NCBI RefSeq assembly: GCF_001909055.1
Contig: NZ_LVWI01000031.1
Location: 1 to 64,000 of the forward strand
Direction: 5' to 3'
Source: Paenibacillus helianthi
GTDB lineage: Bacteria; Bacillota; Bacilli; Paenibacillales; Paenibacillaceae
Length of the DNA stretch: 64,000 nt
Numbering within the stretch: position 1 is the first letter of the stretch; every line of letters starts with the position of its first letter. The notes beneath the pieces are model-generated. The model worked only from the letters and a program-made list of their open reading frames with translations. It made no database searches and was not told where the DNA came from. A program made the position numbers and the translations under genes. Below are positions 10,127-18,310 of the stretch, one piece after another.

Positions 10127-10750
10127 TTAGCGGAAAGCCGCTTCGATTCCTGCGATAATCTGCAGATAATAGTCCGTGTCATGCGGTACAAAATGACTGA
10201 TGTCTACCCTCTCTTGGACGTCAATCCGCTCACCACGATCCGTGATACGAAAACCTGAGACATCAAGCTGCTGCAGATCTCCCTGCCAGAATTTGCGGAA
10301 GGAGGCAAACTCTGCGGTGACGATCCCGGCAACTTCTTCCGGCTGCAGATGAAATTGGTCCAAGGGGAAAGGATTGTCATACAGGAAAACATTCGCTCTC
10401 TCCCTATCGATCATCCCTTCCTTGACCATGGAATAGGGGATGATTCCTAGTGGGATGAGCTCGTCATAAGTAAGCTGCAGTCCCAGCTCCTCCTCCACCT
10501 CACGGATGCCGTCCATGGCCGTCTCGCCCGCCAGTAAATGTCCGGCAGCAGTAATATCAAGCAAGCCGGCATAGTCCCGCTTGTCCTTGCTCCGCAACTG
10601 AAGATAGATATAGAGCGAATCTGCACGCTGTTCTACGAACCAGCAGTGAAAGGTCTCATGCCAAAGTCCGTACCGGTGCACTTCATCGCGTGGGGCGGTG
10701 CCAGTCACCTGGCCCTGTGCATCATATGTAGTAAGAATTTCGTCTGACAT
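10127..10750 (-). CDS. Nudix hydrolase of the isopentenyl-diphosphate isomerase-like group (YfcD type)
   Basis: About 207 residues. The N-terminus (DEILTTYDAQGQVTG) and the GLWHETFHCWFV segment are typical of YfcD-like Nudix proteins. The Nudix box is present as GETAMDGIREVEEELGLQLT: G-x5-E-x7-EEELGL, with the arginine shifted from the REUxEE consensus, so activity is likely but not certain. The ATG at 10750 follows AAGGAG by 8 bases; the frame extends 14 codons further without a ribosome site. Substrate unknown. Confidence 0.82.
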   Translation of the reverse strand: MSDEILTTYDAQGQVTGTAPRDEVHRYGLWHETFHCWFVEQRADSLYIYLQLRSKDKRDYAGLLDITAAGHLLAGETAMDGIREVEEELGLQLTYDELIPLGIIPYSMVKEGMIDRERANVFLYDNPFPLDQFHLQPEEVAGIVTAEFASFRKFWQGDLQQLDVSGFRITDRGERIDVQERVDISHFVPHDTDYYLQIIAGIEAAFR

Positions 10751-10859
10751 GTGGATTCTCCTTATTGGCCCAGTTGCTAATAACACTATCATAAAAAATA
10801 GGAGAATGCTCGGCAGTCATTGTTCAGAAAGGTATAATATGGCATAGGAGGGGAAGAGC

Positions 10860-11378
10860 ATGCACGTGGGGATAGACAGGAAAGAATTCAATTCATTAAC
10901 GGATGAAAGACTCGGCTGGGTTTGCATGGAGCCAACCTTCAAGCTGATCCGCGGAAAATCACCGGAAGTGAAGGCTGCGGCAATCAAGCAGTTGGGCAAG
11001 GGGCAGACAGCACTTTGCATGTTCCGCATCATGTATGACCACAGCTCTAAGTCATCAGCAGAGTTTTATGCATGGAGCTCTTACCTGCTGGACCAGCCGG
11101 GAACTTGGAACGGAGTGCTGGAGGGTGTACGTTTTTTTGCAGATGATGCCATGTTGGAGCTGCTTGAAGAGACACGGAAGAGGCTGGAAGCCAGAAACCG
11201 CCGATTGGGTTTGGGGTGGGGCGATGCTCGGCTGAACGATATCGAAACCGATCCTGAACTGCTGGAGATAGTCAATGGCCTGTATGAGCGCTTTAAGCGG
11301 CTAATCCCGAATACCCATAACGTTATCGCTGAATATATCCGTGCCCACCCGGACGAGTTCGTAGAATTCATCGGATGA
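10860..11378 (+). CDS. Conserved hypothetical protein, 172 residues
   Basis: I do not recognise the family. The gene has a good ribosome site (GGAGGGG, 6 bases before ATG). The protein is soluble, without signal peptide or membrane helix, mixed alpha/beta at the start and largely helical and charged after residue 90. It stands alone between a divergent Nudix gene and arsR. Codon usage and composition match the neighbours, so it looks real and native. Confidence 0.75.
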   Translation: MHVGIDRKEFNSLTDERLGWVCMEPTFKLIRGKSPEVKAAAIKQLGKGQTALCMFRIMYDHSSKSSAEFYAWSSYLLDQPGTWNGVLEGVRFFADDAMLELLEETRKRLEARNRRLGLGWGDARLNDIETDPELLEIVNGLYERFKRLIPNTHNVIAEYIRAHPDEFVEFIG

Positions 11379-11417
11379 TTGGTGGGGTTTTGTAAAGAAG
11401 CGGCAAGATTTAATGAG

Positions 11418-11445
11418 TTGACATATCGGGAAATGTCGATATAAT
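11418..11445 (+). promoter_or_regulatory. arsR promoter with internal operator
   Basis: TTGACA (11418-11423) and TATAAT (11440-11445) are separated by 16 bp. Between and over them lies ACATATCGGGAAATGT (11421-11436), palindromic at 12 of 16 positions. The likely transcription start, 6-8 bp after TATAAT, falls on or next to the ATG at 11452, and no Shine-Dalgarno precedes that ATG, so the message appears leaderless. Confidence 0.75.
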
Positions 11446-11451
11446 GATGGC

Positions 11452-11763
11452 ATGAAACCAATTAGCCCGATTGATGTATTTAAGGCACTTTCCAATGAAG
11501 CACGACTTCAAATTTTGGAGTGGTTAAAAGATCCTGCAGCTCATTTTGGACCCCAGGGAGGGGTTGATCTTATCGAAATCGGGGTATGCGTAAGCCAGAT
11601 TACAGCTAAGCTGAATATGACCCAATCCACCACCTCTCAATACTTGTCTGTTCTGCAGCGGGCAGGGCTTGTGCATGCAACCCGGTTGGGGAAATGGACA
11701 TATTACAAAAGAGATGAAACAGCATTATCCCAAATAGCTGCTTACATCCAGAAGGATCTCTAG
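11452..11763 (+). CDS. ArsR-family transcriptional repressor
   Basis: Small winged-helix repressor of 103 residues: ALSNEARLQILEWL opening helix, then a ITAKLNMTQSTTSQYLSVLQ recognition region and a GKWTYYKRDE wing. Only one cysteine (Cys44 region, IGVCVSQ) is visible, so a metal site of the classical CxC kind is absent; a thiol or quinone-type signal is possible. The same operator sequence occurs in its own promoter and in front of the next gene, so it probably represses both itself and the quinone reductase. Confidence 0.87.
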   Translation: MKPISPIDVFKALSNEARLQILEWLKDPAAHFGPQGGVDLIEIGVCVSQITAKLNMTQSTTSQYLSVLQRAGLVHATRLGKWTYYKRDETALSQIAAYIQKDL

Positions 11764-11772
11764 AGAATAAAG

Positions 11773-11802
11773 ACTGAATTCAAACATGTGAATTCAGTTT
11801 TT
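11773..11802 (+). terminator. Terminator after arsR
   Basis: ACTGAATTC pairs with GAATTCAGT across an 8-base loop, followed by TTTT. It separates arsR from the quinone reductase gene, so that gene has its own promoter. Confidence 0.7.
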
Positions 11803-11819
11803 AAATACAAAACAAATCG

Positions 11820-11880
11820 ATAATTCGTGATATGTAAATTAATTAATTTTTGCTCTATACATCGACATATCACGAATTGT
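11820..11880 (+). promoter_or_regulatory. Paired inverted operators before the quinone reductase gene
   Basis: ATAATTCGTGATATGT (11820-11835) and ACATATCACGAATTGT (11865-11880) are inverted copies of one another; 14 bases of each arm match exactly. The second copy also matches the arsR-promoter operator at 13 of 16 positions. The 29-bp spacer is AT-rich and probably holds the promoter. Dimers bound at both sites could bridge or flank RNA polymerase. Confidence 0.7.
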
Positions 11881-11905
11881 GTGATTACAAAAGGAGCTGT
11901 TCCAT

Positions 11906-12463
11906 GTGACCACCCCATCTAAACCTTCTGCCAGCCAGGCAACCCTCGTTATCGTTGCCCATCCACATTTGGAGACATCCCGGATTAACAAGCGGTTGGC
12001 GGCCGAGATTGACGGAATAGGTAATGTTACCGTTCACCGGTTGTACGAGAGTTATCCGGACGAAAAAATCGACATAGCTCATGAGCAGGCACTGTTAACA
12101 GCTCATGAGCGTATCGTGCTTCAATTTCCATTCTTTTGGTATAGCTCGCCTGCCTTACTGAAGAAATGGATGGATGAAGTATTCGAGCATGGCTGGGCTC
12201 ACGGCAAAGGGGGAGACAAACTGAATGACAAGGAGCTTCTGATTGCGATCTCTTCCGGAGGCGCTCAAAATATGTACCAGGCAGGGGGGCTTCATAATTA
12301 CTCTTACAGCGAGCTGTTGCGGCCGTTTCAGCAATCCGCTAATCTGACCGGGATGATCTACCGCCAACCTTTTGTAGTGAGCGGAATCCGTGAAGTGAAT
12401 GATGAACAGCTGGAGAACTATGCCGCAGATTATGGTGTCTATGTGTCAGGTGTGACAGCTTGA
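11906..12463 (+). CDS. NAD(P)H:quinone oxidoreductase, flavodoxin fold (KefF/MdaB-like)
   Basis: 185-residue flavoprotein of the NAD(P)H dehydrogenase (quinone) family. Visible marks are the phosphate-binding start LVIVAHPHLETSRINKRL, the FPFFWYSSPALLKKWMDEVF flavin-site segment and the GGDKLNDKELLIAISSGG strand. It would reduce quinones or other electrophiles by two electrons in the cytoplasm. The GTG start is set by AAGGAG upstream; an overlapping ATG at 11904 runs straight into a stop. Probably controlled by the adjacent ArsR protein. Confidence 0.87.
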   Translation: MTTPSKPSASQATLVIVAHPHLETSRINKRLAAEIDGIGNVTVHRLYESYPDEKIDIAHEQALLTAHERIVLQFPFFWYSSPALLKKWMDEVFEHGWAHGKGGDKLNDKELLIAISSGGAQNMYQAGGLHNYSYSELLRPFQQSANLTGMIYRQPFVVSGIREVNDEQLENYAADYGVYVSGVTA

Positions 12464-12503
12464 TTCATGAAACGGGTTCCCGGAGCTATTCACCGGAACA
12501 TGC

Positions 12504-12547
12504 AAAAAAACTGGACCGGCCTTTGTTAGGATGATCCAGCTTTTTTT
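12504..12547. terminator. Bidirectional terminator
   Basis: AAAAAAACTGGA pairs with TCCAGCTTTTTTT (one bulged C). It lies between the convergent quinone reductase and kduD genes and has a T run for either strand. Confidence 0.8.
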
Positions 12548-12592
12548 GTATGTGTATGTCTATTTTAAATTTAGGAAGAGAATAGCCAGGTA

Positions 12593-13348
12593 TTATCTAG
12601 CCAACCATCCGCCATCCACGTTCAGAATGTGGCCGTTCAGGTAGTCGGAAGCAGCGGATGCCAGGAACACAGCAGGTCCTTTAACATCTTCAGCGGTTCC
12701 CCAGCGTCCGGCAGGAATCCGGTCAAGGATGGAATCGGAGCGGTTCTGGTCGGCACGGATCGGAGCTGTATTCTCCGTAGCCATGTATCCAGGAGCGATT
12801 GCGTTGATGTTCAGACCGGAGCCAGCCCATTCATTGGCAAAAGCTTTTGTCAGACCAGCTACAGCGTGCTTGCTTGCTGTATAGCCCGGTACATTGATGC
12901 CGCCCTGATACGAGAGCATGGAGCAGATGTTGATGATTTTACCGTTGCCTCTTTCCAGGAAATGGCGGCCGGCGATTTGCGACAGCAGGAAGACCGTGTT
13001 CTGGTTGAGGTTGATGACATCGAACCAGTCCTTTTCACTGTGGTCCTTGGCAGGTGTACGGCGGATCATACCTGCACAGTTGACAAGAATGTCAACGTGG
13101 CCTGTGAAGGCAACGGCTTCGTCGAACATGCCTTGAAGCTTGGAGTGGTCGCTCAAGTCGCAAGCGATGCTGAGTGCTTTTACGCCAAAGGCTTCAGCAG
13201 CTGCTACGGTTTCAACACTGGCATTGAGGGAAGCGGAGATAACGTCTGCGCCTGCTTCTGCAAATGCAAGGGCAATCCCTTGCCCAAGACCTTGGGCCGC
13301 ACCTGTTACGATAGCTGTTTTACCTGCCAAACTGAATAAAGATGACAT
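12593..13348 (-). CDS. kduD: 2-dehydro-3-deoxy-D-gluconate 5-dehydrogenase
   Basis: 251-residue short-chain dehydrogenase, the usual KduD length. It has the TGAAQGLGQG nucleotide-binding motif and YTASKH, which supplies the catalytic Tyr and Lys. KduD reduces 2,5-diketo-3-deoxygluconate to 2-keto-3-deoxygluconate, the last step of unsaturated uronate breakdown before phosphorylation. It is third in a kduI-deoR-kduD cluster, which supports this over other sugar SDRs. AGGAGA precedes the ATG. Confidence 0.9.
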   Translation of the reverse strand: MSSLFSLAGKTAIVTGAAQGLGQGIALAFAEAGADVISASLNASVETVAAAEAFGVKALSIACDLSDHSKLQGMFDEAVAFTGHVDILVNCAGMIRRTPAKDHSEKDWFDVINLNQNTVFLLSQIAGRHFLERGNGKIINICSMLSYQGGINVPGYTASKHAVAGLTKAFANEWAGSGLNINAIAPGYMATENTAPIRADQNRSDSILDRIPAGRWGTAEDVKGPAVFLASAASDYLNGHILNVDGGWLAR

Positions 13349-13414
13349 TTGATTATTCTCTCCTTTTAAAAAACGTTGATGAGTATCTTGAAATGGCTTA
13401 AATGTGTATTTAAT

Positions 13415-14170
13415 CTACCCGCATTCGATGTTGATGCCTGCGTTTCGGAACTGGCTTACGGCTTCGGCCGCAAGTCCGCTGTCTGTCAGCAGCACATCCA
13501 CTTCCTGCAGTGAAGCGAATGTGCGCAGTGCAGTATGTCCGAATTTGTGATGATCGCAGACGGCGAATACCGTGCGGGCCGTGGATACTAAGGCTTGTTT
13601 GAAATCGATGAAATCACCGGTGTAAATGGACAGTCCGTGTTCAATATGAACGGCTGTAGCCGACAGAAAGGCTTTTTCTATATTCAGCTTTTGGACATAA
13701 GAGACCGCTTCGGGACCGGCCAGCATATTGCGGACCCGGTAACCTCCCGGAACGACGAGACGGATGTTATCTTTCTGAACCAGCTCGCTGATGATGTACA
13801 CATCATTGGTGATGACCGTCAGCGGAATATTCTCCAGCCTCCGGGCAATTTCAAGCGTGGTACTGCCGCCATCCAGTGCAATAATATCATCCTCTGCGAT
13901 ATGGGCCAGCGCCAGCTGAGCAATCTCCGTTTTCTCATCGGAGTATTTATCCAGCGGATTCCTCAAGGGCAGAATGCCGAACTGATCGCTTTGAGCCAGC
14001 ACGGCTCCGCCGTGGACACGCATAATCAGTCCTTGTTCCTCCAGCTTGCTTAAATCCTCGCGGATTGTTTTACCCGTGACCTGGAGCTTATCACTCAGCT
14101 CGTTCACTGTTACATCCTTCTGGTTCAGCATTACTTCCATAATCATCTCGTGTCGCCGTATCGGGTTCAT
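13415..14170 (-). CDS. DeoR-family regulator of the kdu cluster
   Basis: 251 residues with a DeoR winged helix at the start (RRHEMIMEVMLNQKDVTVNE, LQVTGKTIREDLSKLEEQGL, VHGGAV) and a phosphosugar-binding domain with the DGGSTTLEIA motif. It lies between kduI and kduD on the same strand, so it most likely controls them in response to a phosphorylated uronate intermediate such as KDG-6-phosphate. The effector is inferred from context only. Confidence 0.87.
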   Translation of the reverse strand: MNPIRRHEMIMEVMLNQKDVTVNELSDKLQVTGKTIREDLSKLEEQGLIMRVHGGAVLAQSDQFGILPLRNPLDKYSDEKTEIAQLALAHIAEDDIIALDGGSTTLEIARRLENIPLTVITNDVYIISELVQKDNIRLVVPGGYRVRNMLAGPEAVSYVQKLNIEKAFLSATAVHIEHGLSIYTGDFIDFKQALVSTARTVFAVCDHHKFGHTALRTFASLQEVDVLLTDSGLAAEAVSQFRNAGINIECG

Positions 14171-14204
14171 CCGCCTGCCTCGTCTTTCCGTAGTTGTTTT
14201 TGTT

Positions 14205-15038
14205 CTATTGTAATTCCTTCATGCCTACGGGGTCCATATCATCATAACGCTTATTGTCTCCGGCCATGCTCCAGATGAAGGTGTAGTTGTGTGTACCTAC
14301 ACCGCTGTGGATCGACCAGCTTGGAGAAATTACCGCCTGTTCATTGTGCATTACGATGTGACGGGTCTCTGTAGGCTCGCCCATGAGGTGGAACACAATG
14401 GAATCATCCGGAAGGTCGAAATAGAAGTAAGCTTCCATCCGGCGCGGGTGAGTGTGGGATGGCATTGTATTCCACATGCTGCCCGGTTTCAGCTGGGTCA
14501 TACCCATAACGAGCTGAGCACTTTGCACACCATTGGTGTGAATGAAGCGGTGAATGGTACGTTCATTGGAGTTTTCCAGGCCGCCCATTGCGCCGGATTC
14601 GGATTCAGCCAGCGTAGTTTTGGTAGTAGGGTAAGATTGATGTGCAGGCGCTGAGTTCAGGTAGAACTTTGCAGGCTTTACGCTGTCAGCGCTTTTGAAA
14701 ATAACATCTTTGGCGCCTTGTCCAACGTACAGACATTCCTTGAAATCTATTTCATATTCTGTTCCGTCTACTACAACTGATCCCTTGCCTCCGACATTGA
14801 TAACACCCAGTTCGCGGCGTTCGAGGAAGTAAGTAACTCCAAGCTCTTTCAGGTCAGTAGTGAGCACGACATCTTTATTTACGGGATTAGCACCGCCGAC
14901 GATCATTCGGTCTTCGTGGGTCAGGACAAGCTTCAGTTCATCCGGCGCAAAAATGACAGGAATGTGGAACTCCTTGCGCAAGCGTTCTGTGTCAAATTGC
15001 TTAACTTCATTAGGATGGGATGCGAAACGTCTTTCCAT
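14205..15038 (-). CDS. kduI: 5-dehydro-4-deoxy-D-glucuronate isomerase
   Basis: 277 residues from ATG 15038, matching the family (275-278). It is a cupin isomerase; the zinc-binding motif is seen as SHTHPRRMEAYFYF plus a later histidine. KduI converts 5-keto-4-deoxyuronate, released from unsaturated uronyl sugars, into 2,5-diketo-3-deoxygluconate for KduD. The frame opens 23 codons earlier, but MERRFASHPNEVKQFDTERL is the standard KduI beginning and AAGGAG precedes it. First gene of the minus-strand cluster, with a cre-like site in its promoter region. Confidence 0.93.
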   Translation of the reverse strand: MERRFASHPNEVKQFDTERLRKEFHIPVIFAPDELKLVLTHEDRMIVGGANPVNKDVVLTTDLKELGVTYFLERRELGVINVGGKGSVVVDGTEYEIDFKECLYVGQGAKDVIFKSADSVKPAKFYLNSAPAHQSYPTTKTTLAESESGAMGGLENSNERTIHRFIHTNGVQSAQLVMGMTQLKPGSMWNTMPSHTHPRRMEAYFYFDLPDDSIVFHLMGEPTETRHIVMHNEQAVISPSWSIHSGVGTHNYTFIWSMAGDNKRYDDMDPVGMKELQ

Positions 15039-15179
15039 TGAATATTCAATCTCCTTCGCAAACATATTTTCGTTCGTATAGGTACAATTTAATCCATATA
15101 AGTTCATTTAGCAAGTGATAATCTTTTTTAGTGTGTTTATTTTAGTTCATTTATTGCGTTTTGGCGTTGCCATATGAAC

Positions 15180-15193
15180 TGAAAGCGTGCACA
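15180..15193. promoter_or_regulatory. cre-like site (CcpA) upstream of kduI
   Basis: TGAAAGCGTGCACA matches the cre consensus TGWAANCGNTNWCA except at one position (T to G). It lies about 140 bp before kduI and 225 bp before the divergent lyase-like gene. The whole 15039-15417 gap is otherwise AT-rich promoter DNA with no open frame I believe in. Confidence 0.55.
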
Positions 15194-15417
15194 ATAGAAT
15201 TGGAAAGAGAATGGATTTCCAGTATGAGGATTCTGCCGCAGCGGAGCTGATGAGAACAGGGAGGAACGTACCCATGAGGTATATTACAGGTGGTAAACGC
15301 AGTTCCGGGAATGGATTCAGCACCATAATGTAATAAGATACGAGCTCAGTAGGTATGGACTTTCCAGACGCGTGCCATAACATATTAAAATTCAAGAAAT
15401 CTGGAGGGAGAACGAAA

Positions 15418-17094
15418 GTGGGAGAACTTAAGGCTGCACCGGGCCCATATCAGGCCCGCCAAAAGGAAATTATCTATAATATCGCTAACCGGGCTGAACA
15501 GCGTCCATTGATGGACAGCGGGCTGTGGTTCCATGATGATGTCCGGAATAACTTTTATTATGCATCTTACCTTTTTGCTGCGGCGGTGGATCCTGGTTTG
15601 GAGCTGCCTTTTGAGCGGGCGGAGGCCAAACGCAAAGCAGAGGCCGTGATGCTCGAAACCGTGCTGCTGCAGAACCGGCAGCCTGGAACTCTATTATACG
15701 GCCATTGGCCGCTGGGACTGCATCCTCTGCCGCGTGAAGCAGCGCCGCATGAGCTGCCGGTGGAGATCATGGGCAGCCTGTTGGTCTGGTTCTTCAAGCA
15801 ATACGGGAGCAGACTGAATGCCGGACTGCGGATTGCGTTTCACACGGCAATCGGACATATCTACCGCAGCGGCTTCTATCGTAAGCCGGTGGTTCACTTT
15901 GGACATCATGAGGCCAAATATACGGCAGCAAAGCTAATCTTCGGCAGGCTGTTCGATGATGAGGAACTGCTGGCAGACGGGCGCCAGAGCCTGGAGAATA
16001 CACTGGCGTATATCCGGGAGAAGGGAATGCCGGAGTACGGCAGCCTGCCCTGGTTCTGGCACTGGGTGCAGGCATTCACCTGTGCCTGGTCGCTGGAGGA
16101 AGACAAAGAGATTAAAGACACGCTTGGAGAAATGCTGGATTACCTGTGGAATGAACGGGGACAATTCTATCTGCAGGGAGCCTGGGCTGGTGCGCATTCC
16201 CGGGGCTGGCCGCATGACGTTCCGGCGGATGGCAACGTACTCCATGACTATGTGCAATTTGGGGATTTCCAGCTGCCGCAGAGTATGCCGCGTACGGAAT
16301 ATGCCGGGTTCCTGTTCTATGAAGCTCCTGCTCAGGTGCGGGCTGCCGCAGTGAACCGCCAGACTCCGGTGGAAGTCACCAAGGTGACGCAAAAAGTCAT
16401 GCCAGTAGATCCGAACCCGCAGCCGCTGATTCACTCCTATGTGTATATTACCGGGAGCTTCGCTGCTGGTGGTCTATGGGAGCGGGTAGAGGAGTTCGAC
16501 AATGAGCAGCTCCGCTGGGCCTTTTCACTGCCAGTGTCTCCAGAGTATGCCGTGAACCGGTTCTACTTCTTCCATCCCGGCCAAGGCCATCACGAAGGTG
16601 ACCCCCGCCATCAGAGCCGATATATGGAGGTGCTGTATCACCGGAGCACCATCCTCTCTTTGTTCCCTGTACCGGAGGGTGAAGCAGACACGATAATTGG
16701 AGTACTGCCCAAAGGCGAGTGGGTGAAGGAGTCCTCTGCGCTGTTCGGCAAGACGGGTGATGTCTATTTTGCCGTGTACCTTTCCCGCGGTTACCAGCTT
16801 ATTGACCGGGAAGCTTATCTCGAAGTGTCAGCCCAAGGGATGCCGGGCGGAGTAGTTGTCGAGGCTATCAGTGTCAAGGAGGCTATGGAACGGGGAATCA
16901 GCGATTTAATGTTGTTTGCAGCAGAACGGGCAGCACATGCACCCTCTTTTGAGACAGGAGCTATCTTGGCTGTTCAATATAACAATATCGAAGGAGATCA
17001 GCTGCAATTAAGTACAGGAGATCAAATGACAACGCAAGCGCTGCTGAACGGCAGCCCGATCTCCTTGGAGCACTATACCGTTAGCGGAAGCTAA
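15418..17094 (+). CDS. Uncharacterised cytoplasmic protein, lyase- or hydrolase-like, in the uronate cluster
   Basis: 558 residues from GTG 15418, which follows GGAGGGAG; an ATG 21 codons earlier has no ribosome site. I do not recognise the family. The first 300 residues look like an alpha/alpha toroid with aromatic and histidine-rich blocks (HFGHHEAKYTAAK, LPWFWHWVQAF, AGAHSRGWPHDVPADGN, LHDYVQFGDFQ); the last 220 are mainly beta. That order is shared by several polysaccharide lyases and heparinase-like enzymes. There is no signal peptide, so substrates would be imported oligosaccharides. Being divergent from kduI suggests it releases or processes uronates. Function is inference. Confidence 0.7.
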   Translation: MGELKAAPGPYQARQKEIIYNIANRAEQRPLMDSGLWFHDDVRNNFYYASYLFAAAVDPGLELPFERAEAKRKAEAVMLETVLLQNRQPGTLLYGHWPLGLHPLPREAAPHELPVEIMGSLLVWFFKQYGSRLNAGLRIAFHTAIGHIYRSGFYRKPVVHFGHHEAKYTAAKLIFGRLFDDEELLADGRQSLENTLAYIREKGMPEYGSLPWFWHWVQAFTCAWSLEEDKEIKDTLGEMLDYLWNERGQFYLQGAWAGAHSRGWPHDVPADGNVLHDYVQFGDFQLPQSMPRTEYAGFLFYEAPAQVRAAAVNRQTPVEVTKVTQKVMPVDPNPQPLIHSYVYITGSFAAGGLWERVEEFDNEQLRWAFSLPVSPEYAVNRFYFFHPGQGHHEGDPRHQSRYMEVLYHRSTILSLFPVPEGEADTIIGVLPKGEWVKESSALFGKTGDVYFAVYLSRGYQLIDREAYLEVSAQGMPGGVVVEAISVKEAMERGISDLMLFAAERAAHAPSFETGAILAVQYNNIEGDQLQLSTGDQMTTQALLNGSPISLEHYTVSGS

Positions 17095-17114
17095 TCAGAA
17101 ATTCTGGAATTGCC

Positions 17115-17157
17115 AAAGAACCCGCAGGCAGGATGTGAGCCTATGCGGGTTCTTTTT
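17115..17157. terminator. Terminator after the lyase-like gene
   Basis: AAAGAACCCGCA pairs with TGCGGGTTCTTT, followed by a T run; the 5' A tract also suits transcription from the other strand, where the decayed fragment at 17210-17380 would have ended. Confidence 0.85.
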
Positions 17158-17209
17158 AGATTATACCCTCATGTTGCAGGGGTTCTTATTTGTCTGTACG
17201 TGCCCGTTA

Positions 17210-17380
17210 TCCTGTATCCTTTCCACCGTAAGCGTTATTGGAATTGTCTACACGATATGGGATCTTATCACCGTCATACTGCAAGCCGTCCGATTCATAA
17301 TCCTGCCTTCATTTGCCTAAAAACTGGTTATCCTTTACAGTTTGAATAACGATGTCTTTCTGCACAAGGTTGCAAATCAC
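17210..17380 (-). pseudogene. Possible decayed gene fragment
   Basis: Reading the minus strand from 17380 gives a protein-like stretch ending FLGK, an in-frame TGA (17309-17311), then RQDYESDGLQYDGDKIPYRV and DNSNNAYGGKDTG before a TAA. The composition is unlike random frames and a terminator lies just beyond, suggesting a gene that has decayed. I cannot name the family. The rest of the 17095-17432 gap shows nothing else. Confidence 0.3.
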
Positions 17381-17432
17381 CAGACCAGGGATACCGGAAA
17401 GAATCATCATTCAATACAGGGAGGTTATTCAA

Positions 17433-17930
17433 TTGATTGCTACACTGCAAGCATCCCTAGTGGGGGCAACTGCAACGTTTGAACGCCATTACAAGCAACC
17501 GGTGGACAAGGTATGGGCGATGCTGACGGATAATGCGCTGCTGGCTAAGTGGTTTCCCGAGCTAAAAGCCCAGGACTTGTCGGCAGGAGGAAGCATGATA
17601 TTCGACATGGGGGACGGCAGCTCTGTAGTCATGGAAATTATGGATATCAAGGTAAACTCCATTCTGGAGTATGTCTGGGGAAATGACAGCGTGCGTTTTG
17701 AATTAAGTCCCGATGGAGATGGCACCCGCCTGCTGCTGATCGAGAGCATCAGTGAAATTACCAGTCATACGGCCAAAGACCTCTCCGGCTGGCATGTCTG
17801 TCTGGATGTAATAGAGGCACTTCTCGACGGTGAGGAGCTGCAAAACCGTAAGAAGGTATGGGAGCAATGGTTCGTAGAGTATACCCGGCTGGTGGAGGAA
17901 TTCAGGTTCACCCGAACAAACAGGGGATAA
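17433..17930 (+). CDS. SRPBCC (AHSA1-like) domain protein
   Basis: 165 residues from TTG 17433, set by AGGGAGG 8 bases upstream; longer in-frame starts have no ribosome site. The sequence FERHYKQPVDKVWAMLTD, LLAKWFPELKAQDLSAGG and a late W-x-C-L-D helix are typical of the START/AHSA1 fold, a hydrophobic-pocket domain used for ligand binding or, in Aha1, Hsp90 binding. Ligand unknown. Single gene. Confidence 0.83.
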   Translation: MIATLQASLVGATATFERHYKQPVDKVWAMLTDNALLAKWFPELKAQDLSAGGSMIFDMGDGSSVVMEIMDIKVNSILEYVWGNDSVRFELSPDGDGTRLLLIESISEITSHTAKDLSGWHVCLDVIEALLDGEELQNRKKVWEQWFVEYTRLVEEFRFTRTNRG

Positions 17931-18021
17931 GGTTCAATGAAATGCGCGTCCATGTTATAATATTCAGGAGCATTCATACGAGACTGAATTTATCCCTGTA
18001 ATGACTTATTGGAGGAGTAGC

Positions 18022-18273
18022 GTGGCAAAAGCGAAGGTGGCCAAACGGCCGACAAGAGATGAATTTGTGCTGGAGGAAATTGGCAATCAACTGACAGAAG
18101 CCATGCAGGAGGTCTCTGAGATTTTATTGACCGTCTGGGGCAAAGAGGAGCAGGTCCGTGGAACGATCGTTGGCATGGACTCGCGAACCGGCAAGGTGCA
18201 TGTGAGTTTTAATGAGGAACTGTTCAAGGTTCCATTTATGGACATAATGGCTTTGGATTACCCGAGAGATTAG
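18022..18273 (+). CDS. YolD-like small protein
   Basis: 83 residues from GTG 18022 (GGAGGAG 4 bases upstream). The C-terminal part (VRGTIVGMDSRTGKVHVSFN, then FKVPFMDIMALDYP) resembles the small beta fold of YolD-like proteins, which in Bacillus often sit beside Y-family polymerases. No polymerase gene is adjacent here. The N-terminus is short and basic. Function unknown. Confidence 0.65.
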   Translation: MAKAKVAKRPTRDEFVLEEIGNQLTEAMQEVSEILLTVWGKEEQVRGTIVGMDSRTGKVHVSFNEELFKVPFMDIMALDYPRD

Positions 18274-18310
18274 CAGGTAAGCAGATAGAGTGCAGCCGAA
18301 AGGTCGATGA

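Noticed and set aside
12629-13339. Long open frame of 236 codons antisense to kduD
   Set aside because: kduD has all SDR motifs and a ribosome site; the antisense frame is a by-product of its codon usage.
17110-17349. Plus-strand open frame of 79 codons with several hydrophobic residues
   Set aside because: It starts inside a terminator, has no ribosome site and poor codon usage; the minus strand reads more like protein.
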